The notes under the pieces: model-generated | Seen by the model: only the letters and a program-made list of their open reading frames with translations | Database searches by the model: none | What the model was told of the DNA's origin: nothing | Part shown: piece after piece, positions 15,211 through 23,210 of the stretch | Layout: every line of letters begins with the position of its first letter | How positions within the stretch are numbered: position 1 is the first letter of the stretch | Source: Paractinoplanes ferrugineus | Lineage (GTDB): Bacteria; Actinomycetota; Actinomycetes; Mycobacteriales; Micromonosporaceae | Direction of reading: 5' to 3' | NCBI RefSeq assembly: GCF_016862195.1 | Contig: NZ_BOMM01000064.1 | Location: 62,001 to 126,000 of the forward strand | Length of the DNA stretch: 64,000 nucleotides | Translations under genes and position numbers: made by a program

Positions 15211-16607
15211 GCCGCGACCAGCCCGGCGTGGGGGGCGCGAACCGGCGCGAAGCCCGGGAAGACCGGTGGGCCGCACACCTTCAGGCCCGCGGTCAGCGGC
15301 TCCACCAGCGCCCGCAGCCGGTCCAGGTGCTGGAAGCCGTGGTCGCGGACGGCGGCCGGCAGCTCGCCCGGTGGGCAGTCCCAGAGCCGGGCCAGCAGCC
15401 GGTCGACGACGTCGTCCCGGTAGGTCATGCGCAGGTGCGGCCGGTGCGGGTCAGGATGCGGCAGCCGATCGTTGAGCTGCATGGCCGACCCGGCGAAGGA
15501 ACGGGCGGCCGCGAGCACCGCGGGCGTGCGCAGGGCCGCGGGCAGACTGCGCAGCGCCAGGGTGCCGCAGTCGATCGGGCCGAACATCCGGATCAGTACG
15601 CGCAGGGCGGCGTCGGCCGGGGAGCGGCTCCGGTCGCTCCCGGTGAGCATCGGTGAGTCGTAGATCGCCGCCGGGTCGCCGATCGGCAGCAGGCCGCGTT
15701 CGCGGGCCAGCTCGACCGCTTGCTGCCGGACCCGCCGCGGGTCGGCGCTCTCCGGCGCGTCCACCAGGGCGGCGAGAACGCGGTCGGCGTGCCGGGCCGG
15801 GAACTCCGGGTGCAGCACCATGATGGTGGCCACCGTGACCGCGTCGCTGACCAGCACGCCACCGGCCGTACGTCCCTGGGCGCGGGCCGCCCACGCCTCC
15901 GTGATGTAGGTGTTCACGTTCTCGATCGGGGTGTCCGCCGCGTCGTGCGGGCGCAGGCCGGCGTCCTCGGCCGCCGCGAGCCGCAGCAGCAGCCGGGCGT
16001 CCTCGGCCTTCACGTCGGTCGGGTGCGCCAGATCCCAGGCGGCGAAGCGCTCGAAGCTGTCGTCGCCGAGCCGGGCTGTCGCCGCCCGCCGCAGGGCCCG
16101 CCGGCCCCGGGCCCGGAACGGCAGGTCGCGACCGGTCTCCAGCAGCAGCGCCGCCTCGGCGGCGGTCAGGACCCCGGCGCGGGCCGCCCGGTCCAGCGCC
16201 ACCCGCAGGTTGACCAGTGGCTCGCTCATCGACCGGTGGTCCTCCTCGGCCGGGGCGTGCACGACGGCCACCTCGTCGTCGTCGGTCACCACCCCGTCGC
16301 GGTACAGCTCGAAGACGGTGCCGGCGCCGCGCATGCCGTACGGCCACAGTTCGGCCGCCCGCAACGCGCCCATGCTGCTGCTGCCGGCCACCATGACCCC
16401 CCGGTCGAGGTAGTGCAGGATCTCGCGGTGCCGGACCGGTGCCCGCAGCATGAACAGACCGTCCACGATGAACACCCGGTCGCCCGGTGCGGGATCGAGG
16501 CGGAGCAGGTCACCGTGCTGGATCGGCGGCCGCACGAGCGCGCCGGGCAGCAGGTCCGCCGCTTCGGCCGCGTCCAGGCTGGGGCCGAGGAACACGTAGT
16601 CAGACAT
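15207..16607 (-). CDS. TfuA-like partner of YcaO
   Basis: 466 residues from the ATG at 16607 (MSDYVFLGPSLDAAEA). The first about 200 residues match the TfuA core: VFIVDGLFMLRAPVRHREIL, GVMVAGSSSMGALRAAEL and GVVTDDDEVAVVHAP. TfuA proteins work with a YcaO enzyme to install thioamides, as in methyl-CoM reductase and thioamitide peptides. The start overlaps the YcaO stop by eight bases and the end overlaps the rSAM start, so the three are translated as a unit. The C-terminal half (about 210-466) is an extra domain with no motif I recognise; it includes HPEFPARHADRVLAALVD. Confidence 0.9.
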   Translation of the reverse strand: MSDYVFLGPSLDAAEAADLLPGALVRPPIQHGDLLRLDPAPGDRVFIVDGLFMLRAPVRHREILHYLDRGVMVAGSSSMGALRAAELWPYGMRGAGTVFELYRDGVVTDDDEVAVVHAPAEEDHRSMSEPLVNLRVALDRAARAGVLTAAEAALLLETGRDLPFRARGRRALRRAATARLGDDSFERFAAWDLAHPTDVKAEDARLLLRLAAAEDAGLRPHDAADTPIENVNTYITEAWAARAQGRTAGGVLVSDAVTVATIMVLHPEFPARHADRVLAALVDAPESADPRRVRQQAVELARERGLLPIGDPAAIYDSPMLTGSDRSRSPADAALRVLIRMFGPIDCGTLALRSLPAALRTPAVLAAARSFAGSAMQLNDRLPHPDPHRPHLRMTYRDDVVDRLLARLWDCPPGELPAAVRDHGFQHLDRLRALVEPLTAGLKVCGPPVFPGFAPVRAPHAGLVAA

Positions 16608-17760
16608 GGTTCTCCCCGGGTCGTCTGGCCATGTCACGTTCGTTGCACAGCGCCAGTCCCGGCGCGACCACCTTGCTGGCGGCGATCCCGATCCCGGGCT
16701 GGGTGAGGTCGACGACCATCGGCTCCACCCCGGTGCGGGCCCACACCCGCTCGGCGCAGAACCGGAGCATCGCGTCGGCCCCGGCTTCGGACGGGCCGCC
16801 GGCCGGCTCGACCGGGTGCAGGGTGCGCCCGGCGATGCTCGGGGCGACCGCGCCGTCGGCCTTGTCGTACAGCGTGGCGTCGATGTCGTCGCGCGCCCCC
16901 GAGATGCAGGCGAGCCGGGACTGGATCGCCTCCAACAGCGCGCGTGCCACCGCTTGCCCGGCGTCGGGATGGCAACCGAACCCGCCGAAGACCAGCGGCA
17001 CGTCCGGGGACCAGATCGAGCAGGCGTACGCCGGTATGCCCATCTCGTTGGTGGTTTCGCAGACCTCGACCCAGCAGTCGGCGGAGCGCAGCGCGGTCAG
17101 CGCCGCCTCGACCGTCGGGTTGCCGGTGCCGGCCGGGTCCACGTAGCGCCGCCGGCTGAGCGGGGTGATTGTGTACGGCGCGCAGCAGTCCCGTTCGATC
17201 AGCTCGATCAGGCCGTGCAGGGTCGCCTCGGCCGGCGAGTTGCCGACCCCGAGGCCGTTGCTGGTCACCTGGAACAGCAGGTGGTCCCAGGTGAACCGGC
17301 TGGTGGCGTCGAGCCGGACGAACTCGAGCGGAACCAGCACCGGTTCGCCGGTGAGCAGGCCGGTGGCGGGCAGCCAGTCGAGCGTGACGCGGTCGGTCAG
17401 CGGTGATTCCTCGGCCAGGTTGAGGCGGCGTACGTCGTAGCCCGGCCGCACGTCGCGGGCGCTGCCCCGGGCGGCCGGCTCGAGTGTCACGTTCTCCGCG
17501 TGCCAGGTCTCGATGCTCTCCATCACCGCGCCGACCCAGGACTGCGCGTGGTCGAGGCCGATGCCGAGGCTCACCGCGAGTGTCTTGCCGCACGGCCGGT
17601 AGGCGACGTGGCAGGGCAGCCCGATCTCGTCGAGCCGGGTGACGTCGGCGACCCGGGTGACACCGAACGTGGAGAGCATCGGTTCGACCCGGCGGCGGGT
17701 CCGCTCCGCCGGCATGGTGCGGAACGTCCGTTCCGCCACCGCGACTGTCGCCTGGCCCAT
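16600..17760 (-). CDS. YcaO-domain enzyme paired with TfuA (candidate thioamidation)
   Basis: 386 residues. YcaO enzymes activate a peptide amide oxygen with ATP; with TfuA the usual outcome is a thioamide. Recognisable parts are FGVTRVADVTRLDEIGLP, AVMESIETWHAEN and SPAEATLHGLIELIERDC (ATP-binding acidic motifs), and FGGFGCHPD. It lacks the leader-binding and zinc Cys4 region present in the TOMM cyclodehydratase 11 kb away, which supports a TfuA-dependent role. The start lies three bases after the stop of NHLP precursor 1, so precursor and enzyme are co-transcribed. Confidence 0.92.
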   Translation of the reverse strand: MGQATVAVAERTFRTMPAERTRRRVEPMLSTFGVTRVADVTRLDEIGLPCHVAYRPCGKTLAVSLGIGLDHAQSWVGAVMESIETWHAENVTLEPAARGSARDVRPGYDVRRLNLAEESPLTDRVTLDWLPATGLLTGEPVLVPLEFVRLDATSRFTWDHLLFQVTSNGLGVGNSPAEATLHGLIELIERDCCAPYTITPLSRRRYVDPAGTGNPTVEAALTALRSADCWVEVCETTNEMGIPAYACSIWSPDVPLVFGGFGCHPDAGQAVARALLEAIQSRLACISGARDDIDATLYDKADGAVAPSIAGRTLHPVEPAGGPSEAGADAMLRFCAERVWARTGVEPMVVDLTQPGIGIAASKVVAPGLALCNERDMARRPGENHV

Positions 17761-17763
17761 GGG

Positions 17764-18129
17764 TCAGACCGCCACGACGCAGGCCACGATGACGACGTTG
17801 ACGTCGGCGACGCCGCCGGCGATCAGGTCCAGCTGCCGGTCGTCGAGCTCGCCGAGGTCGATCATCGGGGCGGCCGGCACGTGCAGCACGTGCCGCCGGG
17901 GGTCGGCGGTCCAGTCGTCGATCAGCTTCTCGCGGGTGAACAGGCCGTCGGACTCCCGGCGGTCGAGCGCCACGGTCGCGTTCGGCTGGACCGGCAGCCC
18001 GGCGGCCAGGGCCTCGGCCCGCGGGTCGGCCAGCAGGCGCCGCTCGGTCTCGGCGTCGTTCCAGACCGCGAGCATGAACGTGGTGTATCGGGCGATGAAT
18101 TCGTCGCTCGCGTCGGGTGTCTCGCTCAT
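17764..18129 (-). CDS. NHLP-family RiPP precursor 1 (hydrophobic core)
   Basis: 121 residues from the ATG at 18129 (GAGGAG upstream). The leader resembles a nitrile hydratase alpha-subunit N terminus: FIARYTTFMLAVWNDAETER, LLADPRAEALAAGLP. It ends at LDLIAGG, a double-glycine site for a C39 peptidase. The predicted core is 15 residues, VADVNVVIVACVVAV: very hydrophobic, one Cys, no Ser/Thr. It sits directly upstream of the YcaO-TfuA-rSAM genes. Expected processing: leader removal by the C39 transporter encoded at 23.2-25.4 kb. Confidence 0.92.
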   Translation of the reverse strand: MSETPDASDEFIARYTTFMLAVWNDAETERRLLADPRAEALAAGLPVQPNATVALDRRESDGLFTREKLIDDWTADPRRHVLHVPAAPMIDLGELDDRQLDLIAGGVADVNVVIVACVVAV

Positions 18130-18176
18130 CGTGCTCCTCCTCGCGTAGCTCGGCGTGGAGCCGGGCGGATGGGATC

Positions 18177-18201
18177 GGGCGCCGGAGGGCCTCCGGCGCC
18201 C
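18177..18201 (-). promoter_or_regulatory. Strong hairpin between two precursor genes
   Basis: A perfect 12-bp inverted repeat with one central base (18177-18188, 18190-18201) starts 29 bases after the stop of NHLP precursor 2 and precedes precursor 1. No T tract follows. It probably tunes read-through or transcript stability so that precursor 2 is made in excess of the downstream genes. Confidence 0.65.
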
Positions 18202-18229
18202 GCCAGGTAGATCGGTGACCGGCGCCGAA

Positions 18230-18604
18230 TCAGACGTTGACGACGCAGGCGACGATGATGTTGACCTTGGACTCGGCGACCCCGCCGGCGACCGACTCGA
18301 GCTCACGCTCGTCCAGCTCGGAGATGTCGATCAGCGGCGCCTCGGGCACGTGCAGCACGTGCTCGGTGCCGTTCCAGTCGGAGAGCAGCTGCTCGGCGGT
18401 GAAGAGCCCGTCCACCTGGCCGCGCTCGAGGCGAACGGCCTTGCCCTCGGCGACCGGCAGACCGGCGTCGACCGCGAACTGCCGGGGGTCGGCGAGCAGC
18501 TTGCGCTCCTCGTTCTCGTCCTTCCACACCGAAACCATCATCGCGGTGTACTTGTTGAGGAACTCGGCGTCGGCGGGTTCGGGCGTCTGGCCGGCAGTAG
18601 TCAT
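18230..18604 (-). CDS. NHLP-family RiPP precursor 2 (hydrophobic core)
   Basis: 124 residues from the ATG at 18604, with GGAAGGAA upstream. The leader (FLNKYTAMMVSVWKDENEER, LLADPRQFAVDAGLP, VDGLFTAEQLLSDW) is clearly homologous to precursor 1 and ends ESVAGG. The 16-residue core VAESKVNIIVACVVNV shares VACVV with precursor 1, with the lone Cys in the same place. It is the first gene of the long leftward operon that continues through precursor 1, YcaO, TfuA, rSAM, small peptide, PqqD-M50 and TPR genes. Confidence 0.93.
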   Translation of the reverse strand: MTTAGQTPEPADAEFLNKYTAMMVSVWKDENEERKLLADPRQFAVDAGLPVAEGKAVRLERGQVDGLFTAEQLLSDWNGTEHVLHVPEAPLIDISELDERELESVAGGVAESKVNIIVACVVNV

Positions 18605-18651
18605 GGAATTTCCTTCCGAGAAATGAAGAACGGGATTTCGTCGCTGCCCAA

Positions 18652-18681
18652 AAGCTAGGGGTGAGTGGAATTCGCTTTCAA
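18652..18681 (-). promoter_or_regulatory. Predicted sigma-70-type promoter of the YcaO-TfuA operon
   Basis: On the minus strand TTGAAA (18681-18676) and TAGCTT (18657-18652) are separated by 18 bases, in a locally AT-richer stretch. Transcription would start near 18645, about 40 bases before the start codon of NHLP precursor 2. No experimental support. Confidence 0.55.
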
Positions 18682-18754
18682 GGGCTTTACACTTGCTGAC
18701 ATCGTTCGTGACCACCGGCCGAAACAGATGTCACGGATCGATGACACCGAGTGC

Positions 18755-19120
18755 TCAAGTCGTGCTGCAGCACGGGCAGCAGCAGGCGCAGCTGGCGTCC
18801 AGCCCACCCACCACCCGGTCGAGTTCGTCCTCCTCCAGCTCCGCCTCACCGATCGGGCCGGTGGCCGGCACGTAGAGCGTGAACACGCCCAGCCGGTCGG
18901 CATCGGCCCAGGCCGCGACCTGGGTGTCGAGATCCGGTTGGACGTCGGTGGCGTCCCGTACGACGGCGATCCGGACCTGCTCGGGCACCGTCAGGCCGTA
19001 CTCGGCGAGCAGCGCCCGGGGGTTCTCGGCCAGCGCCCGCTCGGCGGCCGCGTCGGCCCACACCTCGGCGACCACCCTGCTGTATGCGGCGACGAACGCC
19101 GCGCGTTCTCCGTTTGTCAC
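18755..19120 (-). CDS. NHLP-family RiPP precursor 3 (six-cysteine core)
   Basis: 121 residues from a GTG at 19120 (AAGGAAAA upstream); an in-frame upstream ATG is possible but less well placed. The leader (FVAAYSRVVAEVWADAAAER, ALAENPRALLAEYGL) is of the nitrile-hydratase type and ends at DRVVGG. The core LDASCACCCPCCSTT has six Cys plus Ser/Thr, an ideal target for cyclodehydration to thiazolines and oxidation to thiazoles by the cyclodehydratase and SagB-like enzyme encoded at 26.2-30 kb. It lies between the divergent regulator and the YcaO-TfuA operon. Confidence 0.93.
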   Translation of the reverse strand: MTNGERAAFVAAYSRVVAEVWADAAAERALAENPRALLAEYGLTVPEQVRIAVVRDATDVQPDLDTQVAAWADADRLGVFTLYVPATGPIGEAELEEDELDRVVGGLDASCACCCPCCSTT

Positions 19121-19236
19121 GTCTTTTTTCCTTCCCCTCGGTTGTGCCCTCATGGTGCGGCCCACGGCCCGCCGGCGACCCTCGGCGGCGCTGAATACCA
19201 TCAATGTCGGACAATCGCCGACGCCATTGCGGACGC

Positions 19237-19266
19237 AAAATATGCAAGCCAGGGAATCGCGGTGAA
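19237..19266 (-). promoter_or_regulatory. Possible promoter of NHLP precursor 3
   Basis: On the minus strand TTCACC (19266-19261) and TATTTT (19242-19237) are spaced 18 bases apart. This is the most AT-rich patch in the divergent region. The implied leader is about 110 bases. Weak evidence. Confidence 0.4.
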
Positions 19267-19300
19267 GCGGCGGATGGTAATACCGCGCGGGGCCGACCGG

Positions 19301-19320
19301 AAGCAGTGATTTCACTGCTT
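19301..19320. promoter_or_regulatory. Perfect 20-bp palindrome in the divergent control region
   Basis: Two 9-base arms (AAGCAGTGA and its complement) flank a central TT/TT. It lies about 35 bases upstream of the predicted precursor-3 promoter and touches the -35 box of the regulator promoter. It is a good candidate operator for a dimeric regulator controlling both sides. Confidence 0.6.
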
Positions 19321-19347
19321 TGCGCGCCGGTCCGGCGGCCGTAACGT
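19319..19347 (+). promoter_or_regulatory. Promoter of the MerR-type regulator with dyad in the spacer
   Basis: TTTGCG (19319-19324) and TAACGT (19342-19347) are 17 bases apart. The spacer holds a dyad CGCCGG-T-CCGGCG (19325-19337), the position where MerR-family proteins bind. GGGAGG (19366-19371) then precedes the ATG at 19376. Autoregulation is likely but inferred. Confidence 0.5.
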
Positions 19348-19375
19348 GAACGGCAGTCGCACGCCGGGAGGGTCG

Positions 19376-20128
19376 ATGACGGCAACCACGTCAACGCCGG
19401 ATCGCACCGCGATCCCGCCGGTGGCAGAGCGATACACCATCGACGAGCTCGCCCGCCGGGTCGGCATGTCGGCCCGCAACGTCCGGGCCCACCAGGCGCG
19501 CCGGTTGCTCGCCCCGCCCGTCCGGATCGGCCGCACCGCGTACTACGACGCCGGGCACGTCCGGCGGATCGAGTCGATCAAGGCGTTGCAGCGGCAGGGC
19601 TTCAACCTCGTCGCGATCGACGCGATCCTCGGCACGCAGAACGCCGACCCGGACACCGACCAGCTCGCCACCCTGCTGCAACGGCTCGGCCTCGACCATC
19701 CGGCCCTGGTCTACGCGCTCGTCCAGCACGGCGTGTTCGGCCGCGCCGACGACGGCACCGTCCGTACGGTCCGGCCACGCGCCCTGCGCTCCGCCCTGGA
19801 GCTGCGCCGCGGCGGGGTCCCGACGCTGCCGTCGCTGCAGATCCTCGCCGACGTGCTGGACGCCCTGCGCGACCGCACCGACGACCTGGTCCGCACGACG
19901 TGCCGGCGGATGGTCGACGCCCGGCGCACCCCCGGGGGCGGCGGCGGTACCTGGGAGCAGCTCGAACAGGACACGGTCGTGTTCACTCAGTGCCTCGTGA
20001 GCCTGTTCACCGAGGCGTTCCGGCTGACCGTGGAGAACCAGGGCCGCGCCGCCGCCGCCGACCTGATGGCCGGGACCGGCGACCTCGATTTCGACCTCGA
20101 CGAGTCCGAACTCGTCGACAACGGCTGA
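19376..20128 (+). CDS. MerR-family transcriptional regulator of the RiPP locus
   Basis: 250 residues. The N-terminal winged helix-turn-helix is typical (RYTIDELARRVGMSARNVRAHQ, AYYDAGHVRRIESIKALQRQGFNLVAIDAIL, about 19-90). The remaining about 160 residues form a helical domain of unknown ligand, with LSSSLEL-free text but clear helices such as PTLPSLQILADVLDALRD. The start at 19376 has GGGAGG upstream; a GTG/ATG 30 bases earlier is possible. It is the only rightward gene between the two leftward biosynthetic blocks and faces NHLP precursor 3, so it is the likely switch for the locus. Confidence 0.86.
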   Translation: MTATTSTPDRTAIPPVAERYTIDELARRVGMSARNVRAHQARRLLAPPVRIGRTAYYDAGHVRRIESIKALQRQGFNLVAIDAILGTQNADPDTDQLATLLQRLGLDHPALVYALVQHGVFGRADDGTVRTVRPRALRSALELRRGGVPTLPSLQILADVLDALRDRTDDLVRTTCRRMVDARRTPGGGGGTWEQLEQDTVVFTQCLVSLFTEAFRLTVENQGRAAAADLMAGTGDLDFDLDESELVDNG

Positions 20129-20162
20129 CGCCCCCGCGCTCACCGCGCCCCCGCGCTCACCG
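20129..20162. repeat. 17-bp exact tandem duplication at a convergent gene junction
   Basis: The unit CGCCCCCGCGCTCACCG occurs twice head to tail. It starts right after the regulator stop and contains the stop codon of the convergent ABC transporter gene in the second copy. Confidence 0.85.
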
Positions 20163-23100
20163 CGCCGGCGGCGTTCCGTCCAGGAGCTGCCGGCTCGCCA
20201 GGCGGTGGAACAGCCCGCCCCGGTCGGCCATCAGCGTGTCGTAGTCACCGCGCTGGACGATCCGGCCGCGGTCCATCACCAGGATCGTGTCGGCGTCACG
20301 CACCGTGGACAGCCGGTGCGCGATGATGATCCGGCTGGCCGCGAGCTGGCGGGTGCTGGCGGTGACGACCTCCTGCGTACGGTTGTCCAGCGCGCTCGTC
20401 GCCTCGTCGAAGAACAGCACCCGGGGGTGGTGGATGAGCGCGCGCGCGACGAGCACCCGCTGCCGCTGCCCCACCGACAGCGTGCCGCCCCCGAACGGCA
20501 CCATGGTGCCCAGCCCCATCGGCAGGTTCTGCACGTCCTGCTCGAGGCCGGCCATCCGGACCGCCTCCCAGACCCGGTCGAGCGGATAGCTGCCGGCGCC
20601 GCACAGGTTCTCCCGCAGCGAGCCGGCGAACAGCGTGCCGTCCTGCAGCACCACCCCGCACTGCCGGCGGACCGCCTGGGCGTCCAGTTCGGACAGATCC
20701 TGACCGTCGTAGCGGACGCTGCCGCTGCGCGGCGCCTCGAAGCCCAGCAGCAGCCGCAGCAGGGTCGACTTGCCGCACCCGCTCGGCCCCACGACAGCGA
20801 CGAACTCCCCCGGGCGCACGGTGAACGAGACGTCGTCCAGGATGGGCGGCTGGTCGACGTGGTAGGCGAAGGTGACGTTGTGCAGGGTGATCTCGCCGCG
20901 GATCTCCCCCGGGTCGGTGCGGTCGGGCCGCCGTTCGGGTTCGGCGTCGATGATCTCGTGCAGGTCGGCCAGCCGGGGAATCGCGGCCACCACCTCGATG
21001 CCGGCCGTCACCAGCACCAGCGCCGCCCCCAGCAGCAGTGCGAAGGCCACGTTGACCACGAAGAAGTCGCTTATCGTGAGCCGCCCGGCGAGCGGACCGG
21101 CGAGCAGTGCGAACAGCGCCAGCTGCCCGGCGATGGGCAGCACACCGGCCGTCGCGGCCAGCACCGCCTGCACCCGCCGGACCCGCTGGAGCTCGGCGCG
21201 GGCCGTCGAGTTGGCCACCGACCACCAGCTGTAGGCCCGGTCCTCGGCCGCCGCCACCTGAACCTTGGTGATGCCGCCCAGCAGCTGGTTGGTGCGCGCC
21301 GCGGCCCGGTGCTCGGCGGGCAGGGCCCGGTGCATGCGCCGCATCACCGCCCGGCCGCACACCCAGGCGAGCGCCGAGGTCGCGACGAGGATGGCGAGGC
21401 CGCAGAGCGCCACCCGGGTGTCGATGATCGTCAGCAGCAGCAGGTCGGCCACCACCGTCACCGCGGCCAGCACCCCCTGGGCCAGCACGCCGGACAACGA
21501 CTCGCGGACGAAGGTGATGCCGAGGACGGCGTTGGCCAGCTCACCGCTGGAGGTCCGGGAGAAGAACTGCGCCGGCAGCCGCATCAGCCGGTCCCACACG
21601 GCCAGCTGCGAGCCGAGCTCCACGCGTCCCTCGACACGCAGCAGCCGCAGGTTCTGGGCGACCCCCACCAGGGCCGCCACCAGTGCGCTGGCCACCAGCA
21701 ACGCGGCCGAGGTCAGGAGCCCGTCACCGGTGCCCTGACCGGCGACCGCGCCGAGCACCCGGCCACTCATCAGCGGGACCGCCAGCCCCAGCCCGGCCAC
21801 CACGGCCGCGGTCAGCACCAGTCCGGCGACGTCGCGCCGGCCGCCGCGCAGCCCGCCGCGCAGCACGTCACCGAGGGTCGGTGCGACCGGCAACGGGATC
21901 TGGACCACCGTGGCCGCCTCGCCGAACCGGGCGACCTCGGCGGCCGCCAGGGGCAGGGCCGTTCCGGTCTGCGGGTCCAGCACCCGGTAACCGCCGCGGC
22001 GGTGGACCAGGGCGACCGCCTCCACCCGGTCGTCGTCGCCGATGCGGCGCCACCCGACGAGCGGGCCGAGGTCGCGCCGCCACCACCCGCCGGGCAGCCG
22101 GACCTCCCGGACGTGCAGGCCGGACGCCCGCGCCACGGCGTGCAGGGCGGCACGCCGGTCGTCCGGCACCTGACTGCGGTCGGCCGGTTCGACGATCCGG
22201 ACATGCTCCTCGGTGCACAGCGCCCGCAGCACGGTCGCCGCGAGCTGGTAGGCGTTGAGGTGGGCCACCTCGGCCGGGGGCACCTGCCGGTCGGTCGCCC
22301 CGACCACGCCGTAGGCGGTGCGGGCGGCGTCGGCGACCACCGCGGCGTTTATCTGTTTCCGCCGATGCAGCGAGCTCAGGAACTCGGCGTCGGCGCGGTC
22401 GATGCGAAGCTGCACGACCCGCAGCATCCGGGCGACGTGCCGGTCGGCGGCGGTCCACAGCTGCCCCGCGAGGAGCAGCTCCCAGCTGCTCATGCTCTCC
22501 ACCGTGCACGGCGCCGTCGCGGTGACCCAGTCCCGGGCGGTGAGCAGCAGCAGCTCGCCGCCGCTTATCGGTTCACCGCGGTCGCCGTCGTTGCGGAGCA
22601 CGTCGCCGCCCACGACCCGCAGCCACCACAGGCCGGAGGTGCCGGCGAGCACCCCGCCGGTGGCGAGCGAGCCGACCGACCGGGGGGTCAGCGGCGGCGC
22701 GTCCCGGGGCGGCTGACCGGTGCGTACCGCGTCGGCGACGGCCTGCACGCCGACCTCCAGCCCGGCCACCAGGGCGCGGGCCACCACCTCACCGGCGGCG
22801 TCGACCGGCCCCGGCTCCGCCGCGCCCTCGGCCGCGCCGACCACCATGCGGTACGCGGCCTCCCCGAGCCAGCCCACCTCGGTGTCCGGCAGCGGCACCA
22901 CCACGAGTTGCCAGGCACCGGCCACCGGCGGACTCGGCATCAGACTGCCGGCCGGAAGCCGGGCGACGAAGTGGCGGCGCGCCTGCACCCCGGTGCCGTC
23001 CCCGTGCCGGATCGCGAACAGGTCGGCCGGGCCGTCGCAGATCACCGCGGCGGCGTACTGCCCGTCGAGCCGCAACGAGCCGCGGCCGGCCGGGGTGGTC

Positions 23101-23198
23101 AGCCCGATCAGCTCGGCCCACCCGGCGATCATCGGCGTCTCGATGGTCATGCCGCCACCCCCGTCATCAGTCCCGCCGCTCATCAGCCCGCCCGTCAT
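20157..23198 (-). CDS. NHLM-type bacteriocin export ABC transporter, permease/ATPase (no peptidase)
   Basis: 1013 residues. It matches the second ABC protein of NHLP export systems: a long N-terminal non-peptidase region (about 1-420, cyclic-nucleotide-like and linker segments), a six-helix ABC exporter core (about 440-720), and an NBD with Walker A GPSGCGKST, signature LSVGQRQRVLVARA and Walker B VLFFDEATSALD. It pairs with the C39-peptidase ABC protein upstream to export processed NHLP peptides. Start uncertain: ATGs at 23198, 23183 and 23150 are all possible. It ends in the 17-bp tandem repeat opposite the regulator gene. Confidence 0.9.
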   Translation of the reverse strand: MTGGLMSGGTDDGGGGMTIETPMIAGWAELIGLTTPAGRGSLRLDGQYAAAVICDGPADLFAIRHGDGTGVQARRHFVARLPAGSLMPSPPVAGAWQLVVVPLPDTEVGWLGEAAYRMVVGAAEGAAEPGPVDAAGEVVARALVAGLEVGVQAVADAVRTGQPPRDAPPLTPRSVGSLATGGVLAGTSGLWWLRVVGGDVLRNDGDRGEPISGGELLLLTARDWVTATAPCTVESMSSWELLLAGQLWTAADRHVARMLRVVQLRIDRADAEFLSSLHRRKQINAAVVADAARTAYGVVGATDRQVPPAEVAHLNAYQLAATVLRALCTEEHVRIVEPADRSQVPDDRRAALHAVARASGLHVREVRLPGGWWRRDLGPLVGWRRIGDDDRVEAVALVHRRGGYRVLDPQTGTALPLAAAEVARFGEAATVVQIPLPVAPTLGDVLRGGLRGGRRDVAGLVLTAAVVAGLGLAVPLMSGRVLGAVAGQGTGDGLLTSAALLVASALVAALVGVAQNLRLLRVEGRVELGSQLAVWDRLMRLPAQFFSRTSSGELANAVLGITFVRESLSGVLAQGVLAAVTVVADLLLLTIIDTRVALCGLAILVATSALAWVCGRAVMRRMHRALPAEHRAAARTNQLLGGITKVQVAAAEDRAYSWWSVANSTARAELQRVRRVQAVLAATAGVLPIAGQLALFALLAGPLAGRLTISDFFVVNVAFALLLGAALVLVTAGIEVVAAIPRLADLHEIIDAEPERRPDRTDPGEIRGEITLHNVTFAYHVDQPPILDDVSFTVRPGEFVAVVGPSGCGKSTLLRLLLGFEAPRSGSVRYDGQDLSELDAQAVRRQCGVVLQDGTLFAGSLRENLCGAGSYPLDRVWEAVRMAGLEQDVQNLPMGLGTMVPFGGGTLSVGQRQRVLVARALIHHPRVLFFDEATSALDNRTQEVVTASTRQLAASRIIIAHRLSTVRDADTILVMDRGRIVQRGDYDTLMADRGGLFHRLASRQLLDGTPPAR

Positions 23199-23210
23199 CG
23201 CGCACGCCGG

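Noticed and set aside
18761-18774. 14-base palindrome CGTGCTGCAGCACG as an operator
   Set aside because: It lies inside the core-coding end of NHLP precursor 3 and is explained by the Cys and Ser codons there.
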